A stretch of DNA of 52,174 nt from Clostridia bacterium. Lineage in GTDB: Bacteria > Bacillota > Clostridia > Oscillospirales > Acutalibacteraceae. The notes below the pieces were generated by a model. The model saw only the letters and a list, made by a program, of their open reading frames with translations, searched no databases and was not told the DNA's origin. The DNA is taken from NCBI GenBank assembly GCA_017521425.1, contig JAFXCQ010000029.1, forward strand, positions 1 through 52,174, read 5' to 3'. This document shows, one piece after another, positions 43,065-51,130 of this stretch (position 1 is its first letter; the number at the start of each line of letters is the position of its first letter). Position numbers and translations under genes: made by a program.

Positions 43065-44495
43065 TTACTGATTTTCAGGAGTGAAATTCTTTCCACACAT
43101 CATAACTGTAAGTTGAAAAATCTTTTTATCATTTATGTTGGATATATTTATATCTATATCCCCATTGTATTTTTGAGCACAACGTCGAACACTGGAAAGA
43201 CCTACCCCATGTGCATTTTGGTTTTCTTTGTTACTAATAGGAAGTCCTGTTTTTTCATTCCAAATTATTTCTCCGTCAAAATCATTCTCTACTTCTATAA
43301 AAAATAGATTCCCTTTCATATAAGAACGAAGAACAATACCATTTTTACTAACTGAACACGCTTCTATTGCATTTGTCAATGTATTGTTCAAAATTATACC
43401 TATATCATATGCATCTATCTTTTGTCCGTTAGGAAACCTAAAATCAATTTGTAACGAAACCCCTTTCTTTTCCGCCTCTTGAATTTTACGCCAGATAATA
43501 ACATCTGTAATCGGATTACCTGTTTGATGTGGAAAATCAAGTCGTTCTATAGTTTCTTCCATTTTTTCAATGTATTCTGGCAACACATAACTGTTTGTTG
43601 AATTTTCTTTTACAAGTGCAGATATATTCGCCAAATGTCCTCGCAAATCATGTCGCAATGAACGCATATCTGAGTAGATATCTTGTAGCTCAACTATTTC
43701 CTGCTGAATTTGAATAACTTGGTTTTCAAGTAATAATCTTTTCTTTTCCTCTTCATTCCGTTGAAGCATTTTTTGAAACAAATAAACGGATGATAAAACT
43801 ATCCCCAACAAAAGCAAGTTAATAAATGGAATCCAAAATCTTGTGGCAGTAATCTTATCATAAATAAGAATGGATATGCCATTTTCAATAGAAATCACTA
43901 CCATACGAAGCAATATAGCAGTACATAAAACCGTAAAGCTCGGTAAAATCAAAAATAGTGATTCATGTAAGCTGTAATTACTTTCACACTCTACACGTTG
44001 CCTCACAATAATAAGCAAATAAAGAAAAAGTATAATGGATTGTATCAGTATGCATACAATCAAAACAATAGTTGTAGATACATTAATAATCTCTGTGCTT
44101 TGTTCAATTATTCCGTTTGTAACCCAAAGACTAATTTTCGTTACAAACCCAATTAAAACAAAAGAAAGAGCACTAGAAATAAATTTTACAATTTCTACAC
44201 CTGCAACAAAACTAAAAGAAACAAATAATTTTATCGTCAAGTTGCCATGAAAAAATAAACTTCCCAAAATGAAGAAAGTGAAAAAACTGATTATCATATT
44301 TCCTGCAACATTTAATGGATATACGCTACCAAATATTTCAGAAGTAACATATTGCACAACAAAATACAATATCATACAACCAATAACAACTATCTCTTTT
44401 TTGTATTTGGGACGAAGTATCTTTTGTATGTACCAACCACCCAACAAACTGTTGATTAGATAAATAAAAATAGATAGAACCGTATCACTATACAT
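43065..44495 (-). CDS. AgrC-type sensor histidine kinase
   Basis: Quorum- or peptide-sensing kinase of the HPK10/GHKL type. About six N-terminal membrane helices (residues 1-~230) are followed by a short coiled coil, the phosphoacceptor motif SLRHDLRGHLANI with H282, and the GHKL ATPase with N-box (NNTLTNAIEAC) and G-box (HGVGLSSVRR). The start overlaps the end of the response-regulator gene by 8 nt, so translation is coupled. No agrB or agrD-like peptide gene is seen nearby; the signal must come from elsewhere or be of another kind. Confidence 0.9.
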   Translation of the reverse strand: MYSDTVLSIFIYLINSLLGGWYIQKILRPKYKKEIVVIGCMILYFVVQYVTSEIFGSVYPLNVAGNMIISFFTFFILGSLFFHGNLTIKLFVSFSFVAGVEIVKFISSALSFVLIGFVTKISLWVTNGIIEQSTEIINVSTTIVLIVCILIQSIILFLYLLIIVRQRVECESNYSLHESLFLILPSFTVLCTAILLRMVVISIENGISILIYDKITATRFWIPFINLLLLGIVLSSVYLFQKMLQRNEEEKKRLLLENQVIQIQQEIVELQDIYSDMRSLRHDLRGHLANISALVKENSTNSYVLPEYIEKMEETIERLDFPHQTGNPITDVIIWRKIQEAEKKGVSLQIDFRFPNGQKIDAYDIGIILNNTLTNAIEACSVSKNGIVLRSYMKGNLFFIEVENDFDGEIIWNEKTGLPISNKENQNAHGVGLSSVRRCAQKYNGDIDINISNINDKKIFQLTVMMCGKNFTPENQ

Positions 44496-45207
44496 TTACA
44501 ATCCCACCTTTTTTCGCATAGCACATAAATGCTTTTACAAACTCTGGATATTTCTTTTGTGCTAATATCAATTTTTCACCATTAATGAGTTGAATAGTAT
44601 TAGAATTATAGTTCTCGATTTTTTCCATATTGACAAGATAACATCTGTGACAACGGTAAAATGATTCTTCTAATTCTTTTTCTAAAACTTCCATCTTAGT
44701 ATATACTTCAAAACTACCTTCTATAGTATGAAACACTACTTTTTTATTGCTACTCTCAATGTAAAAAATATCTTTCAAAAAGACATTCTTGGACATGCCT
44801 GAACTTTTAATTAAAATTTTCTTTTTAGAATTTTCTTCTAACGCCGCTGCATCTTTCCACGCTCTATCAAGTACTGTAAAAAATTTTTCTTCCTTAACAG
44901 GCTTTACAAGATAGTGATATGCATTTACATCAAAAGCATCCTCCATATACTCTCGGTAAGCAGTTACGAAAATAATAATACTTTTTGATTCTTGAGCTTG
45001 TCTTGCACGTATTTCTTTTGCTATTTCTATACCAGACAATCCTGCCATATCAATATCGAGAAAATAGATTGAAAAATTCTGTTGTGCTTTAAGCATTTCC
45101 TCTCCAGACGAAAATGACATAACATCAGCTTTAGGGAGTTTCATTTTTATTAATTCAACAATCTCATTAGTAATTACTCTTTCGTCATCACAAACAGCTA
45201 TTTTCAC
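44488..45207 (-). CDS. LytTR-family response regulator
   Basis: Partner of the GHKL kinase. The receiver domain (residues 1-~120) has the acidic pair CDDER, the phospho-acceptor D51 in YFLDIDMAGLSG, and lysine in YLVKPVKEEKF. The LytTR DNA-binding domain follows (KILIKSSGMSKNVFLKDIFYIESSNKKVVFHT, then YRCHRCYLVNMEKIENYNSNTIQLINGEKLILAQKKY). The protein of 239 residues is AgrA-like in size and order. Targets are unknown. GAGGCGAG lies upstream of the ATG. Confidence 0.9.
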   Translation of the reverse strand: MKIAVCDDERVITNEIVELIKMKLPKADVMSFSSGEEMLKAQQNFSIYFLDIDMAGLSGIEIAKEIRARQAQESKSIIIFVTAYREYMEDAFDVNAYHYLVKPVKEEKFFTVLDRAWKDAAALEENSKKKILIKSSGMSKNVFLKDIFYIESSNKKVVFHTIEGSFEVYTKMEVLEKELEESFYRCHRCYLVNMEKIENYNSNTIQLINGEKLILAQKKYPEFVKAFMCYAKKGGIVNV

Positions 45208-45339
45208 AACTTCTCGCCTCTTTTTGATATGGTATTTTTAATCAGGTAAATTTCATTAAGTCAATTATAGCACACCCACACTAAACAAATCAACATGCTC
45301 ATACTCCTTGCTCTATTTCTCTCTCAATTCATTACTTTT

Positions 45340-45995
45340 CCCAAACATCATCCAGCAAAGACCTAAACAAGGCTTGATTTCCTTACAATCGAGCCTATTT
45401 TTCCATTTCAGCAAAGGAAAGGGTATTTTAAGGTTACGAACCATGTGAAATCGTCAACTCCCTTGAAACAGGTGGCACCGCCGCCTGATGTAAGTCGAAA
45501 AGTCGCTTTAGCAAAGACTTTTCTTATTCCTGCCTATAAATCCGTTGCGAAATATGTCTGAATCAGCTCGAAATACCACCACATTATGACAAACATCTGC
45601 TTTCATATATTTGCCCAAATTCGTGCCAAATTCCGCTTTATTTTCTCATGCTGGTCTGTATTCTATTTTCAATTCACTCGCTCAAATCTGGGCGAACAGG
45701 TGTCATTAAACAAAAATTTCTGTTCATCTCTCGCTTGCATTTCTATTCTGATTTTTGATAACCTTTTCATTTTCCTGACTAACTTTTTCACTTCAACTCG
45801 CAGATTTTTTCTCAGCTGCCGATAAAACTTTTTAAACTTTTTTCTTCTTTGTTGGTAAACTTTCAGAAGAAATTTTCAAACAAAATTCAAAATTCCTTTT
45901 CTTTGTTTCATGCGTACAAAATTTTTTTACCCTGAACACGAAAAATTTCAACCGATTTTCTAATGAAAACCAAACCCAAATCAGAAGAAAAATTT
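45340..45995 (+). repeat. Skeleton segment U, copy 2
   Basis: About 656 nt closely matching U copy 1 (37301-37957), including the AGCAAAG repeats, GGTTACGAACCATGTGAAAT and motif M at 45901. It lies between the response-regulator gene and the Xre-TPR gene, so it occupies the same place in module 2 as copy 1 does in module 1. Confidence 0.85.
45901..45931 (+). repeat. Motif M, copy 5
   Basis: CTTTGTTTCATGCGTACAAA followed by a T run and ACCC. Confidence 0.75.
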
Positions 45996-46119
45996 AAAAT
46001 CAATAGAATCAACTACACAAAAATTAAGAGTATAATCACAAAATAAGAACTTATCTTTTTTATTTTCCCATGATATAATCACAACAGAAGCTTCGAAAAA
46101 ATATAAAAAAGGTGATTAT

Positions 46120-47043
46120 ATGAACAATATATTTATTGAAAATCTAAAAAAATTTCGCATTGAAAAAGGTTTAACACAAGAGCAAGTTGCTATTAAGTTA
46201 AATGTAAATACACAAACAGTTTCTCGTTGGGAGTGTGGAACAACATTACCTGATGTTTTAACTCTTCCGGAACTTGCAAGATTTTATGAAGTTACTGTCG
46301 ATGATTTTTACAAAAAAAGTACAATTGCTTACGATAATTATGCACAACGACTTTCTTCAATTTATGAGAATTCCCGTGATCCAGAAGATTTTATACGCTG
46401 CAGAGCTGAATATCTTAAACTGATAAAGGATGGCGAACTCTCAACACAAGATAAGTGGCTCTACGCTTGGATTCATATGTATATGATGAACTATTGCAGA
46501 GACGTTGCTGTTGAATGGTATGATAAAGCTGTAAACGATGACCCAAATGATGACCCGGAAAATTATCAGCTTGCCTGTATGCAGAGAATCTGGATGTATT
46601 TCCTTCTTCATAAAGAGGATGAAATTATCTCCGAGCTTGAAGAAAAGGCAAAAGCAAACCCCGACAATCCAAGAGAAACAGACAACCTTCTAATTGCTCT
46701 TATATGGGCTGAAAAATATGATGATGCATATAATCTTTTCATAGAAACAATCAAAAAGTTTCCTGATGACTGGCATATGCATATCCATGGTGGAGACATC
46801 TGCAAAGGTCTCAAAAAATATGATGAGGCATTAGCTTGCTATAACAAAGCTGGTGAAATCGGAACATATTTCTGCGATGAAATGGACTGCAAAGCAGGTC
46901 TGTACGAAGAGATGGGTGAATATGAAAAGGCGTATAATGAGCTTATGAAAATGACTGATATCTATCGTAGCAGAGGTTATGATGTTGAAGCTGATATGGT
47001 AGAAAAACGTGCAAAAGAAATCAAGGAGAAGATGGCGGAATAA
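46120..47043 (+). CDS. Xre-type HTH regulator with TPR C-terminus
   Basis: 307 residues. The Xre helix-turn-helix is at residues ~5-62 (NLKKFRIEKGLTQEQVAIKLNVNTQTVSRWECGTTLPDV), followed by tetratricopeptide-like helices (ENYQLACMQRIWMYFLLHKEDEI, TDNLLIALIWAEKYDDAYNLF, GGDICKGLKKYDEALACYNKAGEI, MGEYEKAYNELMKMTDIYRSRG). The layout is like RRNPP-type peptide-responsive regulators, although no peptide gene follows. AAGGTGA lies before the ATG and a terminator after the stop. It may regulate the module or be regulated through segment U just upstream. Confidence 0.8.
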   Translation: MNNIFIENLKKFRIEKGLTQEQVAIKLNVNTQTVSRWECGTTLPDVLTLPELARFYEVTVDDFYKKSTIAYDNYAQRLSSIYENSRDPEDFIRCRAEYLKLIKDGELSTQDKWLYAWIHMYMMNYCRDVAVEWYDKAVNDDPNDDPENYQLACMQRIWMYFLLHKEDEIISELEEKAKANPDNPRETDNLLIALIWAEKYDDAYNLFIETIKKFPDDWHMHIHGGDICKGLKKYDEALACYNKAGEIGTYFCDEMDCKAGLYEEMGEYEKAYNELMKMTDIYRSRGYDVEADMVEKRAKEIKEKMAE

Positions 47044-47084
47044 AAAACAAACGGAGTAGTTCAATCTACTCCGTTTGTTTTTAT
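47044..47084. terminator. Bidirectional terminator
   Basis: AAAACAAACGGAGTAG pairs with CTACTCCGTTTGTTTT between convergent genes. Confidence 0.88.
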
Positions 47085-47093
47085 GTATTCAGT

Positions 47094-48380
47094 TTAATTT
47101 GCTTCCGTAAACTCTTTTCCAACTTTTTTGAAATCTATTTTAGGCTGCTCTTTAACTTCTAATAATTTATATTCTTGATTATATTTACCAAGCAATCGGC
47201 TAAAATCCTTGATTATATTAATTTCATTTTTTTCATGTTTAAGCCAGTCCTCTTGGTCAATAAGTTTGTGTGTTAACTCAATTTTCAAAGCATCTTGGTC
47301 TGATTTTTCGAGTGACCCTACAAATGCATCAAATGTTGCCATTTGTAACTGAATTTTTCTCAATTTTGTTTCCACAACCTTAGCTTTTGATGCTTGTAAA
47401 GCACAGTATCTTGAAATAACAGCAACGCCAACTGTAGCACAAACTCTCGCTATTAAGGCTATAAATTCTGTGTTATTATATTGAGTAAATACAAACCACC
47501 ATATTGATAAACCTACTAATGCTACCATAGAAAGAACTGTAGCAATATACCAAACAACATTTTCTTTGTGTGCTCTATTTGAATATTCTTTGTATATATT
47601 ACTATGGGTTGCAGCGGCAACAAACCCAATTTTCTCTACCGCACTTGATTCTAATTCTTTAATCCTTGAATCTGTTTTATTTATAAAACTATCTATTTGA
47701 TTAGAAAAATCTTCAATTTTTTCTGTTTTTATATTTTCGAAATCTGCTAATTCAACATTAGCATCATTTTGAAAATTTATTTTCACATCTGCAATTTCTT
47801 TCTTTAAATCAATTAATTCTTCTTGACATTCAGTTTTAAACTTTTGATGATTTTCTGTCATTTCCTTTGTTATTACATCAAAGCTTTCTTCAAAATCTTT
47901 TTTATGTTTAGAAATTGTTTCAACAATAGCCTTTTCGCTTTTTTCAAAAGACTCTAAATCATCATTTATAATGCTTCTTAATTCATCTAATTTCCCCTGA
48001 GATTCTTGAATATCTTTTTCTAACAATTTAATGTTTTTATTTACAGCACTTTGATAACCCCGTAAATTATGCTTACCATTTGCATTGTTTAAAAATGCAA
48101 TTGTTTTTACAATTTCGGTCAAATAGCTTTGGACGAGATTGTAATGTTTAGTATTTACATTTGATTCAATCTGAGTTAAGTTTGAAGATATACTTTCAAG
48201 CATTGGTTTAAGTAGTAATTTCTCATCACAATGATTAAGACTCTCCAACAAGTTACCAAGAATCAAACTTATTCTATTTCTATCTTCAAACCATGCAGAA
48301 TCCTCTACTTGTTTTAGTTTATCTAAAACAACTTCAATACGATTCTGTAATTCTATTTTCTTTTGTAATATTTGTTCCAT
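47094..48380 (-). CDS. Coiled-coil protein with two membrane helices, unknown
   Basis: 428 residues. Residues ~100-260 are a long predicted coiled coil (KNIKLLEKDIQESQGKLDELRSIINDDLE, KKDFEESFDVITKEMTENHQKF and following). Then come two membrane helices (VVWYIATVLSMVALVGLSIWWFVF and FIALIARVCATVGVAVISRY) and a ~110-residue C-terminal soluble domain (KLRKIQLQMATFDAFVGSLEKSDQDALKIEL). Not recognised. The layout, a coiled-coil sensor attached to a membrane hairpin, is found in several defence effectors but is also common elsewhere. The ATG at 48380 has AAGGGGTG upstream. Confidence 0.65.
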   Translation of the reverse strand: MEQILQKKIELQNRIEVVLDKLKQVEDSAWFEDRNRISLILGNLLESLNHCDEKLLLKPMLESISSNLTQIESNVNTKHYNLVQSYLTEIVKTIAFLNNANGKHNLRGYQSAVNKNIKLLEKDIQESQGKLDELRSIINDDLESFEKSEKAIVETISKHKKDFEESFDVITKEMTENHQKFKTECQEELIDLKKEIADVKINFQNDANVELADFENIKTEKIEDFSNQIDSFINKTDSRIKELESSAVEKIGFVAAATHSNIYKEYSNRAHKENVVWYIATVLSMVALVGLSIWWFVFTQYNNTEFIALIARVCATVGVAVISRYCALQASKAKVVETKLRKIQLQMATFDAFVGSLEKSDQDALKIELTHKLIDQEDWLKHEKNEINIIKDFSRLLGKYNQEYKLLEVKEQPKIDFKKVGKEFTEAN

Positions 48381-48551
48381 ATACACACCCCTTAATTTTT
48401 CCTTCATTTATATATGACAAAAATCGCCAAAAGCTACATATAAAATTTCAATTTTTTAAAAAATCAGCAATTTGCATACAACGGAATATCTGGAGTTAGT
48501 CAAAATCACAACAGATTATTATTTCACAATTAGTCTTTTAAGATAAAAATA

Positions 48552-48590
48552 GCACTCTCGTTTAATGAAAATGAGAGTGCCTTTTCTTTG
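48552..48590 (+). terminator. Hairpin in front of motif M copy 6
   Basis: GCACTCTC pairs with GAGAGTGC and is followed by CTTTTCTTTG. Terminator-like hairpins also precede M copies 3 and 7. Confidence 0.6.
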
Positions 48591-48898
48591 TTTTATGCGT
48601 TAAAAATTTTTACACCTACAGCTGCGAATTTTTGGGTCAACTTTTTTAGTTGACATACCCTGAAATTCAAGTTAAAATCAAAGTCAGATAAGGGTGCAAA
48701 AAGCATCTTCAAAAAGGGGTTTTAAATACCTTTCAAAAGAGCGTTTAAACACCGATGAAGTTTTGACCACAAATCATCCCACACAGCGATTTGGAACATT
48801 TGGAATTATTGGAATTATTGTTGTGGAACAGCATTTGTAACTGGAATAAATACCACTATATGTTGTGGTTTGGAATATTTACATACTATCCCTTGTTG
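48580..48898 (+). repeat. Skeleton segment R, copy 2
   Basis: Second copy of R, same length and order as 41764-42106, with the GTCAACTTTTTTAGTTGAC hairpin and the TTGGAAT repeats before the att repeat. Confidence 0.85.
48586..48616 (+). repeat. Motif M, copy 6
   Basis: CTTTGTTTTATGCGTTAAAA followed by TTTTTACACC, identical to copy 3. Confidence 0.75.
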
Positions 48899-48943
48899 CT
48901 GGGGGTCAAGAGGTCGTGAGTTCAAGTCTCGTCACTCGGACCA
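48899..48943 (+). repeat. att-like repeat, copy 3
   Basis: Third copy of the last 45 nt of tRNA-Pro. It is followed by a terminator rather than by segment L, so it may mark the original downstream edge of the tRNA gene. Confidence 0.9.
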
Positions 48944-48984
48944 AAAAGTGCAGATAATCATTTGATTGTCTGTGCTTTTTTATT
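48944..48984 (+). terminator. Probable original tRNA-Pro terminator
   Basis: AGTGCAGATAATCA pairs with TGATTGTCTGTGCT (two wobble pairs), followed by TTTTTTATTTT, immediately after the CCA of the third att copy. Confidence 0.6.
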
Positions 48985-49315
48985 TTGCCCTGAATTTGTG
49001 CACAGAGACTTGAACTCCCTCGCCGAAGGCGAACACAATCGGGCAATTTACACAGCAAATTTGTGGGCAGAGCCCACAAGTCTCGTCACTCGGACCAAAA
49101 AAATTCTCGTTCACAAGAACGGGAATTTTTTATTCAATCCGAAGGATTGGTATGTAATCACGCTTTAGCGTGCATGTAATTACCGAAGGTGTATGTAATC
49201 TCTCAAGCCCTGTATTTTCTAAGTTTCCTTCGTATTGATTACATTCCACTTATTGTGGATTACATACGCAACTAAAGTTGCGATCACATCCCGTCTTGCG
49301 ACGGATTTTATTTCA
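48985..49315. other. Remnant zone with att copy 4 and small hairpins
   Basis: No gene. AGACTTGAACTC at 49006-49017 is an inverted piece of the tRNA 3' end. After att copy 4 a hairpin follows (49098-49131). Several small palindromes come next (CACGCTTTAGCGTG, GCAACTAAAGTTGC, CCGTCTTGCGACGG) inside a larger inverted repeat GTATGTAATC / GATTACATAC (about 49151-49268). I read this as scars of earlier insertions and a MITE-like element. Confidence 0.5.
49077..49097 (+). repeat. att-like repeat, copy 4 (core only)
   Basis: The last 21 nt of tRNA-Pro (from CAAGTCTCGTCAC to GACCA), again followed by a hairpin terminator (49098-49131). Upstream sequence is unrelated to the tRNA. Confidence 0.8.
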
Positions 49316-49812
49316 AATACCATTGGGTTTCAGCGGTTTTTACTTTTTTCCGAAATCGTAATTAGGGTGAAATGAGTTATCCGAGCCGTGTTTTTTATAG
49401 GCAAATTTCCGCCCACTCATCGTTAAAATACTCGTCAATCCGTAAGGATTAACTCCGTTTTTGCCTTGAGTGACCAAAAATCTGCACTATAAAAAATCTT
49501 TGACCTAAAAGCAAAAGATTTTTATTGTATTTTTGGTGTTGAGGGTGCAGTAAGGCTGTCGCCTTGCAAGACCGAAACGCCGAAAAGACATAAAAAGATT
49601 TGCTTTAAGGCAGGTTCGGATAACTTATTTCACCCTAACCGTTTTGACCACAAATTTGCCCACTTATAGAAATTTTACAGATATTTTTTCTTTCTATTTT
49701 TCAGGGCGAATTTTGTGCTAAAAACCTTGTTCAAAAACCAATTGAGAAAGATGCTTAAACAGCTCTACAAAATGGCATAAAATAAAACTCCACAGGTGGC
49801 TCGAATCTATGA
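49316..49812 (+). repeat. Skeleton segment L, copy 3, interrupted
   Basis: Matches L copies 1 and 2 from ATACCATTGGGTTTCAGCGG onward, but is split by a 273-bp element (49364-49636). It lacks its first ~15 nt next to att and ends before motif M (GGTGGCTCGAATCTATGATT), where the cargo gene's upstream region takes over. Confidence 0.8.
49364..49636. mobile_element. MITE-like insertion with 21-bp terminal inverted repeats
   Basis: The ends are AGGGTGAAATGAGTTATCC.. and ..GGATAACTTATTTCACCCT, pairing over 21 bp with one mismatch. They interrupt L exactly where copies 1 and 2 read AATTTAACC. A TA on each side suits a TA duplication as made by IS630/Tc1-type transposases. No transposase is inside. 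Internal hairpins such as GTCAATCCGTAAGGATTAAC are present. Confidence 0.8.
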
Positions 49813-49885
49813 TTTGTGTTGCAAATTATTTTTTACTATGGTATATTACAAATATAAAGACACTTTACGAGTTAGGAGTGGTATT

Positions 49886-50578
49886 ATGAATAAGAAAGAA
49901 GCTAAACGGCTTGCAATATCCTTTGTAATTGTATTGGTTGTAAATATTCTGATTTTATCTATAGTAAATTCCTTCCAAATCTCGTATTGGGAAAATGCAC
50001 CCGAAGAAGAGGTTATCTATAATATGGTTGCAGGAGAAAACGAGAAAGGTATAGAGTATTTACATAATGATACAAATTTCAATATTGATGAGGACGATGT
50101 TGAACGCATAGACAGACTTTTAAAAGATAATTCTGCAATCAAACTTTCTGAAAAAGAAAGCTACAAGCTGCTCTATATTTTAAATGAAAAATCCTTTACT
50201 CTGTATGTTGCTATTCCTGGTATTTATGAATCAGACGGAATATTTGAAAGTATTAAGGAGCCAATTTCACAATTATGGTTTTATGTATATGATGGCTCCG
50301 TTTATATCGTAAGATCTACGGATGAACGCCAGACTAATAGTGATAAAAGAGAGTTTGCTGTATATAAGGCGAAAGATAACACTGAGTTATATGATGGGCT
50401 GAATCAATATGTTGACCCAAGTGGTGACGGCATTTTCTATTGCACAATTCCTGATTGGTTAGATGTTGTAAGACATAGAGGTGCAGTATATTTGCCGGTT
50501 ATAGTATGGGAAGTGGAACTTGTCAACTTTTTGATAAAGAAAATTAAACGAAAACACAGTAATAACGTTGATGAATGA
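49886..50578 (+). CDS. Membrane-anchored protein of unknown function
   Basis: 230 residues. One N-terminal membrane helix after a basic start (MNKKEAKRLAISFVIVLVVNILILSIVNSF) places the rest outside the cell. The outer domain is acidic, with EEVIYNMVAGENEKGIEYLH, then LYVAIPGIYESDGIFE and LWFYVYDGSVYIVRS, beta-rich near its middle. A second hydrophobic stretch near the C-terminus (LPVIVWEVELVNFLIKKIKRK) may be amphipathic. The ATG at 49886 has AGGAG 7 nt upstream; the upstream frame runs into segment L and is not used. Not recognised; it sits in the first cargo slot of module 3. Confidence 0.6.
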   Translation: MNKKEAKRLAISFVIVLVVNILILSIVNSFQISYWENAPEEEVIYNMVAGENEKGIEYLHNDTNFNIDEDDVERIDRLLKDNSAIKLSEKESYKLLYILNEKSFTLYVAIPGIYESDGIFESIKEPISQLWFYVYDGSVYIVRSTDERQTNSDKREFAVYKAKDNTELYDGLNQYVDPSGDGIFYCTIPDWLDVVRHRGAVYLPVIVWEVELVNFLIKKIKRKHSNNVDE

Positions 50579-50654
50579 AAAAGTACAGTTATACAAAAAT
50601 CCGTTTAGCAGATAAGTCTGTTAAACGGATTCATTTGTTATAGGAAGATTCCTT

Positions 50655-50856
50655 ACATCATCCAGCAAAGACCCAAACAAGTCTTGATTTTCTTGCATTA
50701 AAGCCTATTTTTTCATTTCAGCAAAGGAAAGGCAGTTTTAAGGTTACGAACCATGTGAAATCGTCAATTCCCTTGAAACAGGTGGCACCGCCTCCTGATG
50801 TCAGCCGAAAAGTCGCTTTAGCAAAGACTTATCTTATTCCTGCCTATAAATCCGTT
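50655..50856 (+). repeat. Skeleton segment U, copy 3, first part
   Basis: Matches the first ~205 nt of U copies 1 and 2, from ACATCATCCAGCAAAGACCC to CCTATAAATCCGTT. At this point copies 1 and 2 continue with pyrimidine-rich filler, whereas here the VbhA-Fic operon follows. Confidence 0.85.
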
Positions 50857-50905
50857 TCACAACTCTATTTGCTTTCGCCTTTTTGTTGTGCATTTGATTT
50901 TTATA

Positions 50906-50934
50906 TTGATTAAACCTTTATTTTATGTTAAACT
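50906..50934 (+). promoter_or_regulatory. Promoter of the VbhA-Fic pair
   Basis: TTGATT (50906-50911), 17-bp spacer, TAAACT (50929-50934); GAGGTGAAG precedes the ATG. Confidence 0.55.
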
Positions 50935-50965
50935 AATTGTAGTAAATTTGTGAGGTGAAGATTAT

Positions 50966-51130
50966 ATGTCAATTGATAAAGCACTTGAGTTCGCTGTAGC
51001 TTCTGTTGAAATGGAAGGTTATAAAGCAGATGAACAATGTCTTGAGTGGTCAAAAAAAGCACTCAATGGTGAAATTTCAACTGAACAATATATTCAACTC
51101 GTTTTACAAAAAGCTGGTGTAAGTGCGTAA
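50966..51130 (+). CDS. VbhA-type antitoxin of a Fic toxin
   Basis: 54-residue antitoxin that blocks the ATP site of the Fic enzyme encoded next. The inhibitory helix motif (S/T)xxxE(G/N) is present as S13-V-E-M-E17-G18 in FAVASVEMEGYKADE. The rest (SKKALNGEISTEQYIQLVLQKAGV) fits the small helical VbhA fold. GAGGTGAAG lies 6 nt before the ATG. The stop overlaps the Fic start in a TAATG junction, so antitoxin and toxin are translationally coupled, the normal class I Fic arrangement. Confidence 0.85.
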   Translation: MSIDKALEFAVASVEMEGYKADEQCLEWSKKALNGEISTEQYIQLVLQKAGVSA

